A stretch of 64,000 nucleotides of DNA. It comes from Clostridiales bacterium. GTDB taxonomy: Bacteria; Bacillota; Clostridia; Saccharofermentanales; DTU023. Below are positions 43,304 to 51,553 of this stretch, in pieces. The stretch's first letter is position 1; every line of letters begins with the position of its first letter. A program made the position numbers and the translations under genes. Under the pieces are notes generated by a model that ran no database searches, had not been told where the DNA came from, and worked only from the letters and a program-made list of their open reading frames with translations. Location of the stretch: NCBI GenBank assembly GCA_004556455.1, contig SFGY01000003.1, positions 62,001 through 126,000 of the forward strand. Direction: 5' to 3'.

Positions 43304-44249
43304 AAGAAATCCTGGGGTCGATAAGGCCGTAAGCCAGATCCGTTAAGAGGTTGGAGAGCAATACCGCCACGGCAATCATGACGGTAATGCCCATGATGAC
43401 AGGGTAGTCCTTGGCCTGAATGGAACTGACCATCAGAGAACCAATGCCTGGCCAGCTGAACACCTGTTCGGTGATCACGGCCCCTCCCACCAGTGAGGGA
43501 ATGGACATGCCCACGACCGTAATGATCGGAATGAGGGAGTTTTTCAAGGCGTGCCGCCGATAGACCTGCGCCTTGTTCAGGCCTTTGGCCCGGGCGGTCA
43601 GGATGTAGTCGTTCTGCAGAACCTCCAGCATGCTGCCTCGCATATAGCGCATCCAGCTGCCAATGTTCTGAAAGGAGAGGATGAGGCAGGGTAAAATCAT
43701 GTGCCTCAGAAGCATGAGCGGTGTTTTTTCGCCAACGGAATCGTAGAGGCCTCCTGTGGGCAGCCACTTGAGACGCACGGCAAAAATGTAAATCATGAGC
43801 ATGCCCAGAAAGAAGTTCGGCATCGCCACAAGAAAAAATGAAATCCCGCTCGCCAGGTGATCCTGCAGGGAGTTGGGTTTCGCCGCGGAAAAAATGCCCA
43901 GGGGAATCGAGACGAGGAGCGAGAGCAGGATGGAACTGGCGGCAAGCAGGGCGGTAATGCCGATGCGGTCCATGATCAGAGCCATGACCTCTTTTCGGGA
44001 GGCAATGGAATAGCCCAGATCGCCGCTCAGAAAATTTTTCAGCCAGACGAAATACTGAACGAAGATGGGCTGATCCAAACCCAGGGAAACACGCTTGCGT
44101 TCGAGTTCAGCAGGGGAAATTCTGGGATCGGCTAAAAAAGCGTCCAGAGGACTTCCGGCAAGCGAGAGAATCAGGTACGTCAAAAGCGTTATCCCCAGGA
44201 AAGTGGGGATCGCCATGACTAAACGTCTCAATACATAGCGGGTTCTCAT
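43293..44249 (-). CDS. peptide ABC transporter permease (OppB/DppB type)
   Basis: 318-residue membrane protein, first gene of the operon. The N-terminus YVLRRLVMAIPTFLGITLLT is the usual first membrane segment of DppB. The EAA loop is NDYILTARAKGLNKAQVYRR, and VFSWPGIGSLMVSSIQAKDY near the C-terminus is highly conserved. About six membrane segments are visible. The ATG at 44249 lies 7 bases after the OsmC-type gene stop, so the two may share a transcript. Confidence 0.94.
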   Translation of the reverse strand: MRTRYVLRRLVMAIPTFLGITLLTYLILSLAGSPLDAFLADPRISPAELERKRVSLGLDQPIFVQYFVWLKNFLSGDLGYSIASRKEVMALIMDRIGITALLAASSILLSLLVSIPLGIFSAAKPNSLQDHLASGISFFLVAMPNFFLGMLMIYIFAVRLKWLPTGGLYDSVGEKTPLMLLRHMILPCLILSFQNIGSWMRYMRGSMLEVLQNDYILTARAKGLNKAQVYRRHALKNSLIPIITVVGMSIPSLVGGAVITEQVFSWPGIGSLMVSSIQAKDYPVIMGITVMIAVAVLLSNLLTDLAYGLIDPRISYDK

Positions 44250-44256
44250 CTTGAGC

Positions 44257-44670
44257 TTAACCGTAGATAAAATCGGTTTCGATTTCGTTGACGCGCTCGA
44301 GGATTTTGGCGACCGTACAACCGCGTGACACGGCGGCTTCCAGGCGTTTCTTCTGTTCGTCGCTCAGCTCAGCATGGATCTTCGCCTCGACTTTGATCTT
44401 GAGCGGACCCTGCGCCAGGTCGGCTGTGTCGGCTTCAACAGCGATTTCTATTTTGTCGGCGGGAACCTGGATTTTTTCGAGATAGGCCTGGGTGACTTCG
44501 GCTTTGCAGGAGGCCAGAGCCGCATAGAGCAGTTCAACAGGGCAGGGGCCTTTGCCATTTCCACCGTCTTCGACAGGTTCGTCGATGATGTAAGAAAATT
44601 TGCCAGCGAGGGGGAAGGTGGCTTCTAAGGTCGCCCCCTGGATTTGTTTCACAATCGTATCAGGTTTCAT
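44257..44670 (-). CDS. OsmC/Ohr family protein
   Basis: 137-residue protein of the OsmC fold, which reduces organic peroxides using two Cys. The two Cys are in place: ALASCKAEVTQAYLE (about residue 54) and RGCTVAKILERV (about 120). CPVELLYAALASC is the conserved helix start. GGAGACCACC precedes ATG 44670; a longer frame to 44721 lacks a site. The gene lies immediately upstream of the peptide transporter operon. The electron donor and peroxide are not indicated. Confidence 0.88.
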   Translation of the reverse strand: MKPDTIVKQIQGATLEATFPLAGKFSYIIDEPVEDGGNGKGPCPVELLYAALASCKAEVTQAYLEKIQVPADKIEIAVEADTADLAQGPLKIKVEAKIHAELSDEQKKRLEAAVSRGCTVAKILERVNEIETDFIYG

Positions 44671-44859
44671 GGTGGTCTCCTTTACCTTTATGTTATGTTT
44701 GTTAATCTGTTTTAACATCATACATCATTTTTTATAATTTCTTGTTGGTTTTTTCGATAACTCAGATCTGGAGAAGTCATCGTTACGTTCACCCTCTCAG
44801 AAGGCAACTCACCATCAGCGCACCGTAGACGATATACCCTGCACCTGAGCAAAAAAGCC

Positions 44860-45028
44860 CTATCTGTTGACACGCGCGCCAGAAATAATACGCTTGGTGT
44901 AAGAACAAAAAACCACGCGGGTGTAACTGCCGCAAACAGAGAGGGGCTTCAATGACAGGACAGTACACTGGTGTCTGCGGATCTGAAACTGCCGCCACGC
45001 GGCAACCTTTAGCGGGGGCCACTCCGAT
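44860..45028 (+). pseudogene. possible TnpB (IS200/IS605) C-terminal remnant
   Basis: In one frame VDTRARNNTLGV resembles the D-x-NAARNIL motif near the third RuvC residue of TnpB. A neighbouring frame then reads VCGSETAATRQPLAGATPIE to a stop at 45026-45028. Stops and a frameshift interrupt the stretch and the zinc-finger Cys are missing. A strong hairpin (45055-45090) follows, as at the right end of such elements. The call rests on short matches and position among IS debris. Confidence 0.35.
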
Positions 45029-45054
45029 TGAGGCTTAAAGCTGATTGATATAGA

Positions 45055-45098
45055 CCAACCTGAAAATTCCGACGGGAAATTTCGGGTTGGGTTGTTTT
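45055..45098 (+). terminator. terminator-like hairpin
   Basis: CCAACCTGAAAATTCC (45055-45070) pairs with GGAAATTTCGGGTTGG (45075-45090), with one mismatch and one G-U, followed by GTTGTTTTCCC. It may be the right-end structure of the IS remnant or a terminator. Confidence 0.6.
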
Positions 45099-45182
45099 CC
45101 CTCTTGACAAGGTGCGGGGTATATGGAACGTCAAACCCAAGGCCGACTAGTATAGCGAACTATAAATGAATGGGCGCTAAGA

Positions 45183-45219
45183 TTTCGTCAAATGCCTGAA
45201 TATCAGGCATTTGACGAAA
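45183..45219. repeat. 17-bp perfect inverted repeat
   Basis: TTTCGTCAAATGCCTGA (45183-45199) and TCAGGCATTTGACGAAA (45203-45219) are perfectly complementary with a 3-base loop. No T run follows. It lies in gene-free DNA between IS remnants. Confidence 0.85.
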
Positions 45220-45245
45220 ATATAAAATCTAGCTAATTAAAAACA

Positions 45246-45416
45246 GAAATACTAGTACCGAAGGTAAGAAACGGCGGCTACATTCCCGTTCTTCATCACG
45301 GAAAGAAAGCGGAGCGAAGCCGCTCTCATCCAGGTGATCCAGGAGACTTACATTGAGGGTGTGTCGACGCGGAAGATTGGTCTGTCTCGAAAGCTTATCT
45401 CAGTGAGCTGTCGATA
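45246..45416 (+). pseudogene. IS256-family transposase, internal fragment with frameshift
   Basis: One frame reads LVPKVRNGGYIP, and after a one-base shift near 45285 the next reads FFITERKRSEAALIQVIQ and then ETYIEGVSTRKI, the well-known IS256 stretch before and around the first catalytic region. A stop follows at 45414-45416 after unrelated sequence. Both ends of the transposase are missing. The frameshift lies at an extra C in TTCCCG. Confidence 0.72.
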
Positions 45417-45463
45417 GAGGCCATTCCGAAGTTAGCCACCTGAGGGCAAAGAACAATCGACAC

Positions 45464-45497
45464 TTTTTCAGGAAGGGCCGCGTCCCTTCCTGAAAAA
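45464..45497. terminator. 14-bp perfect hairpin, possible terminator
   Basis: TTTTTCAGGAAGGG (45464-45477) pairs with CCCTTCCTGAAAAA (45484-45497). The arm ends are A/T runs, so it could end transcripts from either side, including the minus-strand gene that stops at 45567. Confidence 0.7.
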
Positions 45498-45566
45498 CAA
45501 CAACTTTATCCACTGTTCTGTGGAGTCCAAAGTTGCGAACTATTCTTGACAGTACCTCTTCAAGTA

Positions 45567-46052
45567 TTAGGGCAATATAGCTTCAAAAAACTTGACAAGA
45601 GTAGTTGAAGTGATTTTACAACGTTTATGGTCTGCTGGCTGATCCTTATAAAAACAATCAAAAATAAGGAAATCGTCCCCGTAAAATTTTAATTTCCCAA
45701 CTTCAAACCCCTCCTTATCTTTAATAGTGACAATGTACCTAACGTCAGTATTTATGTTAAAAGGTGAACGATATATATTAATAAGCTTTGTACTGCTTAA
45801 AAGATCAAAGAAAGAGGTAATACTATCAGAAGTGAGCTTAACATAACCTTCATTTATTATACTTTCAGCATTTTCGAGCTTTTTTTCTATAAATATTTCC
45901 TCGACATTCATTGACTGAAAACATTGCGTTAAAGCTTTACCGCTCATTCTGGAAAGTGCAAAAGGTAAAAATACTACTATTACCAATGCCAAAAAAACGG
46001 TCAATTTTATTAGTTTTTGTTTTTTATTTATTTTTAAATCGCATATATGCAT
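45567..46052 (-). CDS. hypothetical membrane-anchored protein
   Basis: 161-residue protein with a short basic N-terminus, one membrane segment at about residues 15-34 (LIKLTVFLALVIVVFLPFAL) and an extracellular domain of about 125 residues. No family is recognised. The domain alternates predicted strands (YIVTIKDKEGFEVGKLKFYG) and helices. Its codon use is much more AT-rich than the core genes, and it borders IS remnants, so it was probably acquired. The start has no strong ribosome binding site. Confidence 0.6.
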   Translation of the reverse strand: MHICDLKINKKQKLIKLTVFLALVIVVFLPFALSRMSGKALTQCFQSMNVEEIFIEKKLENAESIINEGYVKLTSDSITSFFDLLSSTKLINIYRSPFNINTDVRYIVTIKDKEGFEVGKLKFYGDDFLIFDCFYKDQPADHKRCKITSTTLVKFFEAILP

Positions 46053-46637
46053 ATTTACATATTAAATCGCAATTGCATTAATCTAAAATCTTTACGCGTT
46101 TATATTATATCGTTTTTCATAATTTTATTTCAAGAATTAAAAACAAATATAATAGATATTTATTATCACAGTTTCACTCATTCACAGTTAACATTGGTGT
46201 TCAATCGTTTTTGCGTTTGGTCGCCCCGCTCTTTTCTATCACCTTCCTTGCATGGCAAGGCCTTTTTTGTGTGTTAGGGCGAGGACAATACTATGCTCCT
46301 TTGTTCCCGCATATAAACAGGTGTGATGACCTCTTAGCCAAGATCAGTAGAGATTTCTTCTGGATATATCATGAACTGGTATTATTTTTGAGATTGGTCT
46401 CATGCTATACTTTTGAGTGTAATTAGTGTTCCTGCTTCCGAGATCTGGTAGAGGAAGGCCGATGAGTCAGGAGCGTGCCTTGCCGTTTTTCGACAAACCT
46501 GCAAGATTCATGCTTTGAGCAGGAGTGTTTTGCCCTTCATGGGCAAAGGATTCGACCTTGGAAGGCCACGCAGTGTCACATCAACGCTTAGGCCTTTTTG
46601 GCTTTGTCCACTTTTAAACAGGAGATTGTGCTGCAAG
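46053..46637. other. gene-free AT-rich region
   Basis: No gene was supported. CCTTGC-ATG-GCAAGG followed by CCTTTTTT (46247-46269) is a possible small terminator on the plus strand. A 17-codon ORF at about 46461 with GAGGAAGG ahead of it (starting MSQERALPFF) precedes the C39-like gene; I cannot tell if it is real. The sequence changes from AT-rich to moderate GC near 46430, the likely right edge of the acquired stretch. Confidence 0.5.
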
Positions 46638-48359
46638 ATGAGGACAGATCGGCGGGAAACAGACGAAAGCCGTATCCGCATAAAAGAACAGAACAAGACG
46701 CTGAGGCGAGCGGAAGAGCTGGCCAGGATTTATGAGCAACGTTTTTCCAGCTTGAGCGAAGAGCAGTCAACGTCGGCTCGGCCCCAGAAGCAAACAGAGT
46801 TTAAAAATCCGGCGGCAGTCCGCAGCAGCTCGCTGCAAAGCCCCACGCCGGAGCAAGTGGTGCCGAATAAAGCGCGTTTTTCTTCTCCTGGGGGTGCGCC
46901 CGGGCCGCGTTTTCGTATGGAGAGCCCGCATTCCCCTTCCTTTCCGGCTGAGGGTGCACAGGCTTCAAGGGATATGCCTGTGAAAGAGCAGCCCGCGTTC
47001 AGGTCGCGTGCGCGTGTTGAGCTTCCTGGCAACGGAAATCGAGCAGCTCAGCAAGCTGTTTTTGTCGATCAGCCCGCGCGCGAGAGGCCTGAAAGTGCTC
47101 AGCTCAACAGGAATCAGCGCGAGGAAAAATACAAAAGATTTCTTACTCCGGAGGCTCACGCGCAGCATGAAAAGCGCCTGCGCCAGCTCAGCCTGATTTT
47201 ACTGGGGCTGATTCTGGTCGCTCTTCTGCTGAGCGCCTTTTTTGGCCGGGATATCTCCCGGGGGCTGCGCCGTCTTTGGTCCCCGGGAACTGAAAAAGGC
47301 TCTGCTTTGGCGGGGCAGTTGCCTGCAGAGCAAACTCCGTCAGGGCAAGTTCCTGCAGGCGTGTCACCCGAGGAGGGCCTTCCACAGAGCTCTCAGACTG
47401 GGGGAGAAGGCTCGCCGGACTCTGCCGCTCAGGCGCCCGGAGAGGGCTTGAAAGCTGGGCGGGCTTCGGCAGAGACGACCCTGCATGGCGATAAGGTGGG
47501 CAGCCATCCAGGCATGATACAGCTTGATCTTCCTTTCAGCACGGAGGGTCAGAATCTTGAGCAGCCCCTGAAGGGCATCAAAGCGGATGCCTTTCGCAGC
47601 AACAGCCGGATCGCGGCGGCGCCTTTTTCGATGAAAGAGGATTTTGAAGGGCTGGAGCGAAGCAGGGACGAAGCGCGGATCAGGGAAAATCTGCGCATTA
47701 TGGCTCAAAAAGATGCCCGCGCCCAGCTTATCCTCGATCAGTGGGAAGCTTTTCCACCCACCCTGCGCTTTCTTGCGGGGAATAACCCCATGGCGCTCGG
47801 GGTCTGCGTGGAGATGGCGGAGGGCAAAGCCTGGCCCTATGTCCAGGAAAATGGCCCGACCTTTGAGCTTGGCCGCAAAGCCCCGCTCTATCTGCAGTGG
47901 GATCGGCGCTGGGCCGCCCAACCTTACGCGGATGGCTGTATTGCCAACTCTGCCTGTGCCCCGACGGCCGTTTCCATGGTGATGTCCGCCTTTACCGGCA
48001 AGATGGTCACCCCTTCGGATATTGTCGCACAGGTACGTCCCGGGGAGGTTTCAGCCAACGGCACGGAATGGTCCTTTCTCGATCGGGTGGGCGAAGTTTA
48101 TGGGGTAAGCTCCGAGCGCCTGCCCTACTCTGAGACCGCCGTCAGAGAGCGCCTCGCCCAGGGCAAAATCGTGGTGATTTTAGTGGGCGAGGGTTACTTT
48201 ACTTTTGTCGGTCACATGCTGGTGATCCTGGATGTCGATGAGGAAGGCTTCACCATCAACGATCCCAATTCCTATGAAAATTCCCTGCGCAAGTGGTCCT
48301 TCGAGGAGATTGCGCCCGTGCAGGAAATCTGGGCCTTTGGGAAAAAGCCGGATGCATAA
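46638..48359 (+). CDS. membrane-anchored C39-like cysteine peptidase domain protein
   Basis: 573-residue protein. Residues 1-185 are charged, Pro, Ser and Gln rich and probably cytoplasmic. One membrane segment follows (about 190-212, LSLILLGLILVALLLSAFFG), then a low-complexity linker. The C-terminal 170 residues carry a peptidase C39-like domain. It starts YLQWDRRWAAQPYADG, has the catalytic Cys in NSACAPTAVSMVMS, the His in FVGHMLVILDVDEEGF, and the third residue in TINDPNS. Such domains act on peptides outside the cell, but the substrate is unknown. ATG 46638 is 13 bases after AGGAG; a TTG at 46626 is too close to it. The plus-strand gene stands alone among minus-strand neighbours. Confidence 0.78.
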   Translation: MRTDRRETDESRIRIKEQNKTLRRAEELARIYEQRFSSLSEEQSTSARPQKQTEFKNPAAVRSSSLQSPTPEQVVPNKARFSSPGGAPGPRFRMESPHSPSFPAEGAQASRDMPVKEQPAFRSRARVELPGNGNRAAQQAVFVDQPARERPESAQLNRNQREEKYKRFLTPEAHAQHEKRLRQLSLILLGLILVALLLSAFFGRDISRGLRRLWSPGTEKGSALAGQLPAEQTPSGQVPAGVSPEEGLPQSSQTGGEGSPDSAAQAPGEGLKAGRASAETTLHGDKVGSHPGMIQLDLPFSTEGQNLEQPLKGIKADAFRSNSRIAAAPFSMKEDFEGLERSRDEARIRENLRIMAQKDARAQLILDQWEAFPPTLRFLAGNNPMALGVCVEMAEGKAWPYVQENGPTFELGRKAPLYLQWDRRWAAQPYADGCIANSACAPTAVSMVMSAFTGKMVTPSDIVAQVRPGEVSANGTEWSFLDRVGEVYGVSSERLPYSETAVRERLAQGKIVVILVGEGYFTFVGHMLVILDVDEEGFTINDPNSYENSLRKWSFEEIAPVQEIWAFGKKPDA

Positions 48360-48523
48360 AATGGGGCAGGCTGCTTAAGTTCGAAAGTCTGCCCCAGCTT
48401 GCTGCTGAGCAAAGCCGGGCACTTATGCCAGAGGTTGAGTGATTTTTGCACTCAAACCAGTTTTCCGGAGAACCGATCCACTTGCCAGGAAGATCAACGA
48501 AGATCGAGTGCTGGAGGGATCTT

Positions 48524-49897
48524 TCAGTGCAGCAGTTTTTTCAGAAAGCTGAGGTTCTTCTCCTTGAATGGGGGATAACGCAGGGCGAGATCGCCGAAGG
48601 CTCCTTTTTTCAGAACGGTTTTCAGATGACTGAAGGTTTCGAAGCCGTAACGTCCGTGGTATTGCCCCATGCCGCTCCTGCCGACACCGCCGAAAGGCGA
48701 ATGCGGCGAGATGATGTGCAGGAGAGTGTCGTTGACGCAGCCGCCGCCATAAGACAGTTCGCGCACGACCTTCGCTTCGTGTTCCGGATTGTTCGTGAAG
48801 TGGTAGAGGGCCAGCGGTTTTTCCTTTTGCTTCTGCCGTGCGATCAGCTCACCGAAATCATCGTAGGCGATGACGGGCATGATCGGTCCGAAAATCTCTT
48901 CCTGCATGACAGGAGAATCTTCGGGAGCTTCGTCCAGGATGGTGGGGGCGATTTGCAGACGGTCGGGCCAGGACTGGCCGCCCATGAGAACATTCTGCCC
49001 TTCGAGATAGCCGAGCAGCCGCTCGAAATGTTTTTCGTTAATGATGCGGGGGAACATATCCCGGAAATAGGCCGGATCCTGGGTCACGCTGCCAAAGGAA
49101 GCTTTAAATTCCTGCAGAAAGGCCTCTTTGACGCTGCGCTGGACGTAGACGTGATCAGGGGCCACACAGGTCTGACCGGCGTTGCAGAGTTTACCGAAGG
49201 CGAGGCGTTTGGCGGCGAGCTTGAGATCCGCGCTTTCTTCCACGATTACGGGAGATTTTCCACCCAGCTCGAGGGTCATGGGGGTCAGATTTTTCGCGGC
49301 GCTTTCCATGACGACATGGGCTACTCTGGGGCTGCCGGTAAAGAAAATATAATCGAAGCGCTCGTGGAGCAGCCCCTGATTTTCTTCGCGACCGCCTTCA
49401 ATGACCGATACGAGGCCGGGCTCCAGGCTTTCTTCGAGCAGAGAGCGAATGAAATGCGAGCTTTCGGGACTGTAGATGGACGGTTTGACGACTACTGTGT
49501 TGCCGGCCGCGAGGGCGCAGACGACAGGGACCAGGGTGAGCTGAACGGGATAGTTCCAGGGCGACATCACGAGGCAGACGCCGTAAGGTTCGGGATGCAG
49601 GCGCACGCGTGCGGGCAGCTGATTCATGGCTGCGGGAACCCGGCGCGGTTTCGCCCAGGATGCCAGATGTGATTTCATATGCCGGATTTCGCCGAGGACA
49701 ATCGAGGTCTCGGTGAGATAACCTTCAAAGGGCGACTTGTTGAGATCTGCCTTCAATGCAGCTTCGACCTCAGGGAGGCGCTTTTGCAGGGCGTCATAGA
49801 GTTTTTGCAGCTGTTCCTGTCGAAAGGTGATGTCAAGCGTTTTCCCGCTGGCAAAAAAATCGCGGGCGCTCTGAACTTTTTCCTGAATCAGGCTCAT
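48524..49897 (-). CDS. aldehyde dehydrogenase (class 3-like)
   Basis: Oxidises aldehydes with NAD(P). The 457-residue length and lack of an N-terminal extension fit the class 3 (fatty/aromatic aldehyde) group. Motifs are MSPWNYPVQLTL, the nucleotide loop FFTGSPRVAHVV, catalytic Glu210 in LELGGKSPVIV, Cys244 in NAGQTCVAPDHV and EEIFGPIMPV. The C-terminal basic and hydrophobic tail (PPFKEKNLSFLKKLL) is like the tail of membrane-associated fatty aldehyde dehydrogenases. GGAGGAAGCC precedes the ATG. It follows the TetR gene by 51 bases and may end the SCP2/transketolase operon, which would suggest a lipid-derived aldehyde as substrate. Confidence 0.93.
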   Translation of the reverse strand: MSLIQEKVQSARDFFASGKTLDITFRQEQLQKLYDALQKRLPEVEAALKADLNKSPFEGYLTETSIVLGEIRHMKSHLASWAKPRRVPAAMNQLPARVRLHPEPYGVCLVMSPWNYPVQLTLVPVVCALAAGNTVVVKPSIYSPESSHFIRSLLEESLEPGLVSVIEGGREENQGLLHERFDYIFFTGSPRVAHVVMESAAKNLTPMTLELGGKSPVIVEESADLKLAAKRLAFGKLCNAGQTCVAPDHVYVQRSVKEAFLQEFKASFGSVTQDPAYFRDMFPRIINEKHFERLLGYLEGQNVLMGGQSWPDRLQIAPTILDEAPEDSPVMQEEIFGPIMPVIAYDDFGELIARQKQKEKPLALYHFTNNPEHEAKVVRELSYGGGCVNDTLLHIISPHSPFGGVGRSGMGQYHGRYGFETFSHLKTVLKKGAFGDLALRYPPFKEKNLSFLKKLLH

Positions 49898-49948
49898 GGC
49901 TTCCTCCTTGCCGGAATCTCCCGGCTTTGAGCTTTCACGTTTTCGTTT

Positions 49949-50620
49949 TCAGGCTCCGGGATCTGCCCCAAAGCTGCGCAACATCAACTGCGCCAGCTCG
50001 GCGCTGAGCTTTTCATAGTCTTCGCTCCACTGATGACCCAGATAAGTCTCCATACGTTCGCGATAGTAATCGGAGCAAAGGGCATACTGCAGCATAATCA
50101 GGCTGTTATCCAGGCAAAATGCGCAGAAAGCGGGGTCGACATCCGGGGCAAGTTCGTGCCGTGCAGCGGCCTGCTCAAAGAGCTGCTTGTAAAAGTCGAT
50201 AAATTGGCTTTCCAGAACTTTGCTCAGCCGCTCGATCTGCTCCCGATTAGCCAGACTGCTCATGTTGAGGTAAATCTTGGTCATTTTGGGATAGCGCAAA
50301 CTATACTTAATGGTCACCTCGTAGAGTTTACGAAGCAACAGCTCCAGACTGCCGTCTGCACGTGTCACTTCGGCGGCAGCTTCGGCGATAATACTCCGGC
50401 CCAGGGTGGCCAGGTAGAGAAAAAGATCTTCTTTGCTGCGAAAATAGCTGTAAAGCGAACCGATGCTGATGCCTGCGGTGGCGGCGATGGCATTGATACT
50501 CGCGCCCTGAAAGCCCTCTCGGGCAAAGGCATCAATCGCGCTTTTCAGGATTTTATCGCGCTTTTCCCCGCTGATTCTGGCAAAGGCGGGGAGAGTAAAT
50601 TCATTGAAAATAATATTCAT
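49949..50620 (-). CDS. TetR family transcriptional regulator
   Basis: 223-residue repressor type. The N-terminal helix-turn-helix is clear: KRDKILKSAIDAFAREGF, then ASINAIAATAGISIGSLYSYF, then SKEDLFLYLA. The C-terminal ligand domain is variable, as usual. I use ATG 50620, which gives the usual N-terminus; a GTG start at 50728 would add 36 residues with no ribosome binding site, and neither site is strong. It lies between the SCP2-like gene and the aldehyde dehydrogenase. A perfect 11-bp inverted repeat in the promoter of the five-gene operon upstream is a good candidate for its operator, and lipid-like ligands would be sensible. Confidence 0.9.
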   Translation of the reverse strand: MNIIFNEFTLPAFARISGEKRDKILKSAIDAFAREGFQGASINAIAATAGISIGSLYSYFRSKEDLFLYLATLGRSIIAEAAAEVTRADGSLELLLRKLYEVTIKYSLRYPKMTKIYLNMSSLANREQIERLSKVLESQFIDFYKQLFEQAAARHELAPDVDPAFCAFCLDNSLIMLQYALCSDYYRERMETYLGHQWSEDYEKLSAELAQLMLRSFGADPGA

Positions 50621-50728
50621 AGTGCAGGGTTCAGGAGTGAAGGGGTGCGCGGCATAAGCTTTAAGGGTCAGGAAAAGCCTACTTAAGCCGTGCACCGCCA
50701 ACACTATGGTCGCGGAAAGCTGATTCAC

Positions 50729-50746
50729 GCGCGAACTTGTTCGCGC
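50729..50746. promoter_or_regulatory. 8-bp inverted repeat ahead of the TetR gene
   Basis: GCGCGAAC, TT, GTTCGCGC forms a perfect palindrome in the 144-base spacer between the SCP2-like gene and the TetR gene. There is no T run. It may be a second operator, although its half-site is unlike the one at 55746. Confidence 0.45.
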
Positions 50747-50764
50747 AGAACGAAGTGAAAGGAC

Positions 50765-51550
50765 TTAGCCCTGGGCGTACTGTCCGACCAGCATCATCAG
50801 GTCGCCAATTTTCCCTCCGAACTCCGGAGCACCCTCCATAATGAGCTTGCGCTCCGCGGTAAGTTTGAGCATGTCACCCGTCTGCTGCAGCACGGCAAGC
50901 GCGCTGACAGGATCGGCAAAACGCATCGTGAAGAAGGGCTGAGAGCGGGTGTAAGCGCCGCGGCTGGCCTTGGTTTTACCGGCTTTGACGCGCAGGTAGG
51001 AGGCGATTTCCGGATGGCCGTCGAGCGCCCAGGCGTAAACGCGATCCGGGCTGGTCTCTGACCAGTGCTTTACCGTGGGGTGGCCCATTTTGTTGAGGGT
51101 GCTGATGCCTGCGGGAAGCAGATAGTACATGAGCTTGATGAGCTGCAGCTGATCTTCTTCCTTGGCGGGGCAGCCCTTTTGTCCCAGAATCGAGGCCATG
51201 GAGAGCAGGATGCGGAAGGTCGGGATGAGCAGGCCGGGCTTGCCCAGGCCCTTGATTTTGGGGAGCTTTTTGGATTTCCCTTGGAAGAAAGCGACAAAGT
51301 GCTCGAGGGAAGGGAAAGCCAGCTCAACATCCGGATTTTCGGCCAGGCCGAGCACGGTTTTCATCTCACCCTCTTTGAGTTCGAAATGCGTGCCCAGGGC
51401 TTCCTCTCCGTCCTGGGTGCGGAACTGGATGATGCCTTCTTTTTTGAGCAGGGATTTGCCGGCAGGAAGCTCTTCCGCGAGGACGCGGAAGAGCGGGATG
51501 GCCGCGTTCAAAAAGACAGACGCGGCATAGCGTGTCTCTGAGTAAGCCAT
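50765..51550 (-). CDS. SCP2-like (sterol carrier) domain protein B
   Basis: 261-residue soluble protein. It appears to hold two related lipid-binding (SCP2-type) units. The first is near residues 35-95 (GIIQFRTQDG, NPDVELAFPSLEHFVAFFQG). The second is near 165-255 (AWALDGHPEIASYLRVKAGK, FTMRFADPVSALAVLQQTGD). Each has the pattern of a lipid-facing strand followed by a helix and xxAxxxLxG-like turn. The assignment is by pattern only. GAGGTG precedes the ATG. It follows the transketolase C subunit by 3 bases. Together with the other SCP2-like gene it brackets the enzyme genes, suggesting a lipid or long-chain intermediate. Confidence 0.62.
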   Translation of the reverse strand: MAYSETRYAASVFLNAAIPLFRVLAEELPAGKSLLKKEGIIQFRTQDGEEALGTHFELKEGEMKTVLGLAENPDVELAFPSLEHFVAFFQGKSKKLPKIKGLGKPGLLIPTFRILLSMASILGQKGCPAKEEDQLQLIKLMYYLLPAGISTLNKMGHPTVKHWSETSPDRVYAWALDGHPEIASYLRVKAGKTKASRGAYTRSQPFFTMRFADPVSALAVLQQTGDMLKLTAERKLIMEGAPEFGGKIGDLMMLVGQYAQG

Positions 51551-51553
51551 ACA

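Noticed and set aside
44789..45022. A 77-codon minus-strand ORF in the IS debris
   Set aside because: No motif or ribosome binding site; the plus strand gives weak TnpB-like words that explain the region better.
46461..46517. Small ORF with a purine-rich site ahead of the C39-like gene
   Set aside because: Only 17 codons, no conservation evidence and no structure suggesting attenuation; left as a note in the intergenic entry.
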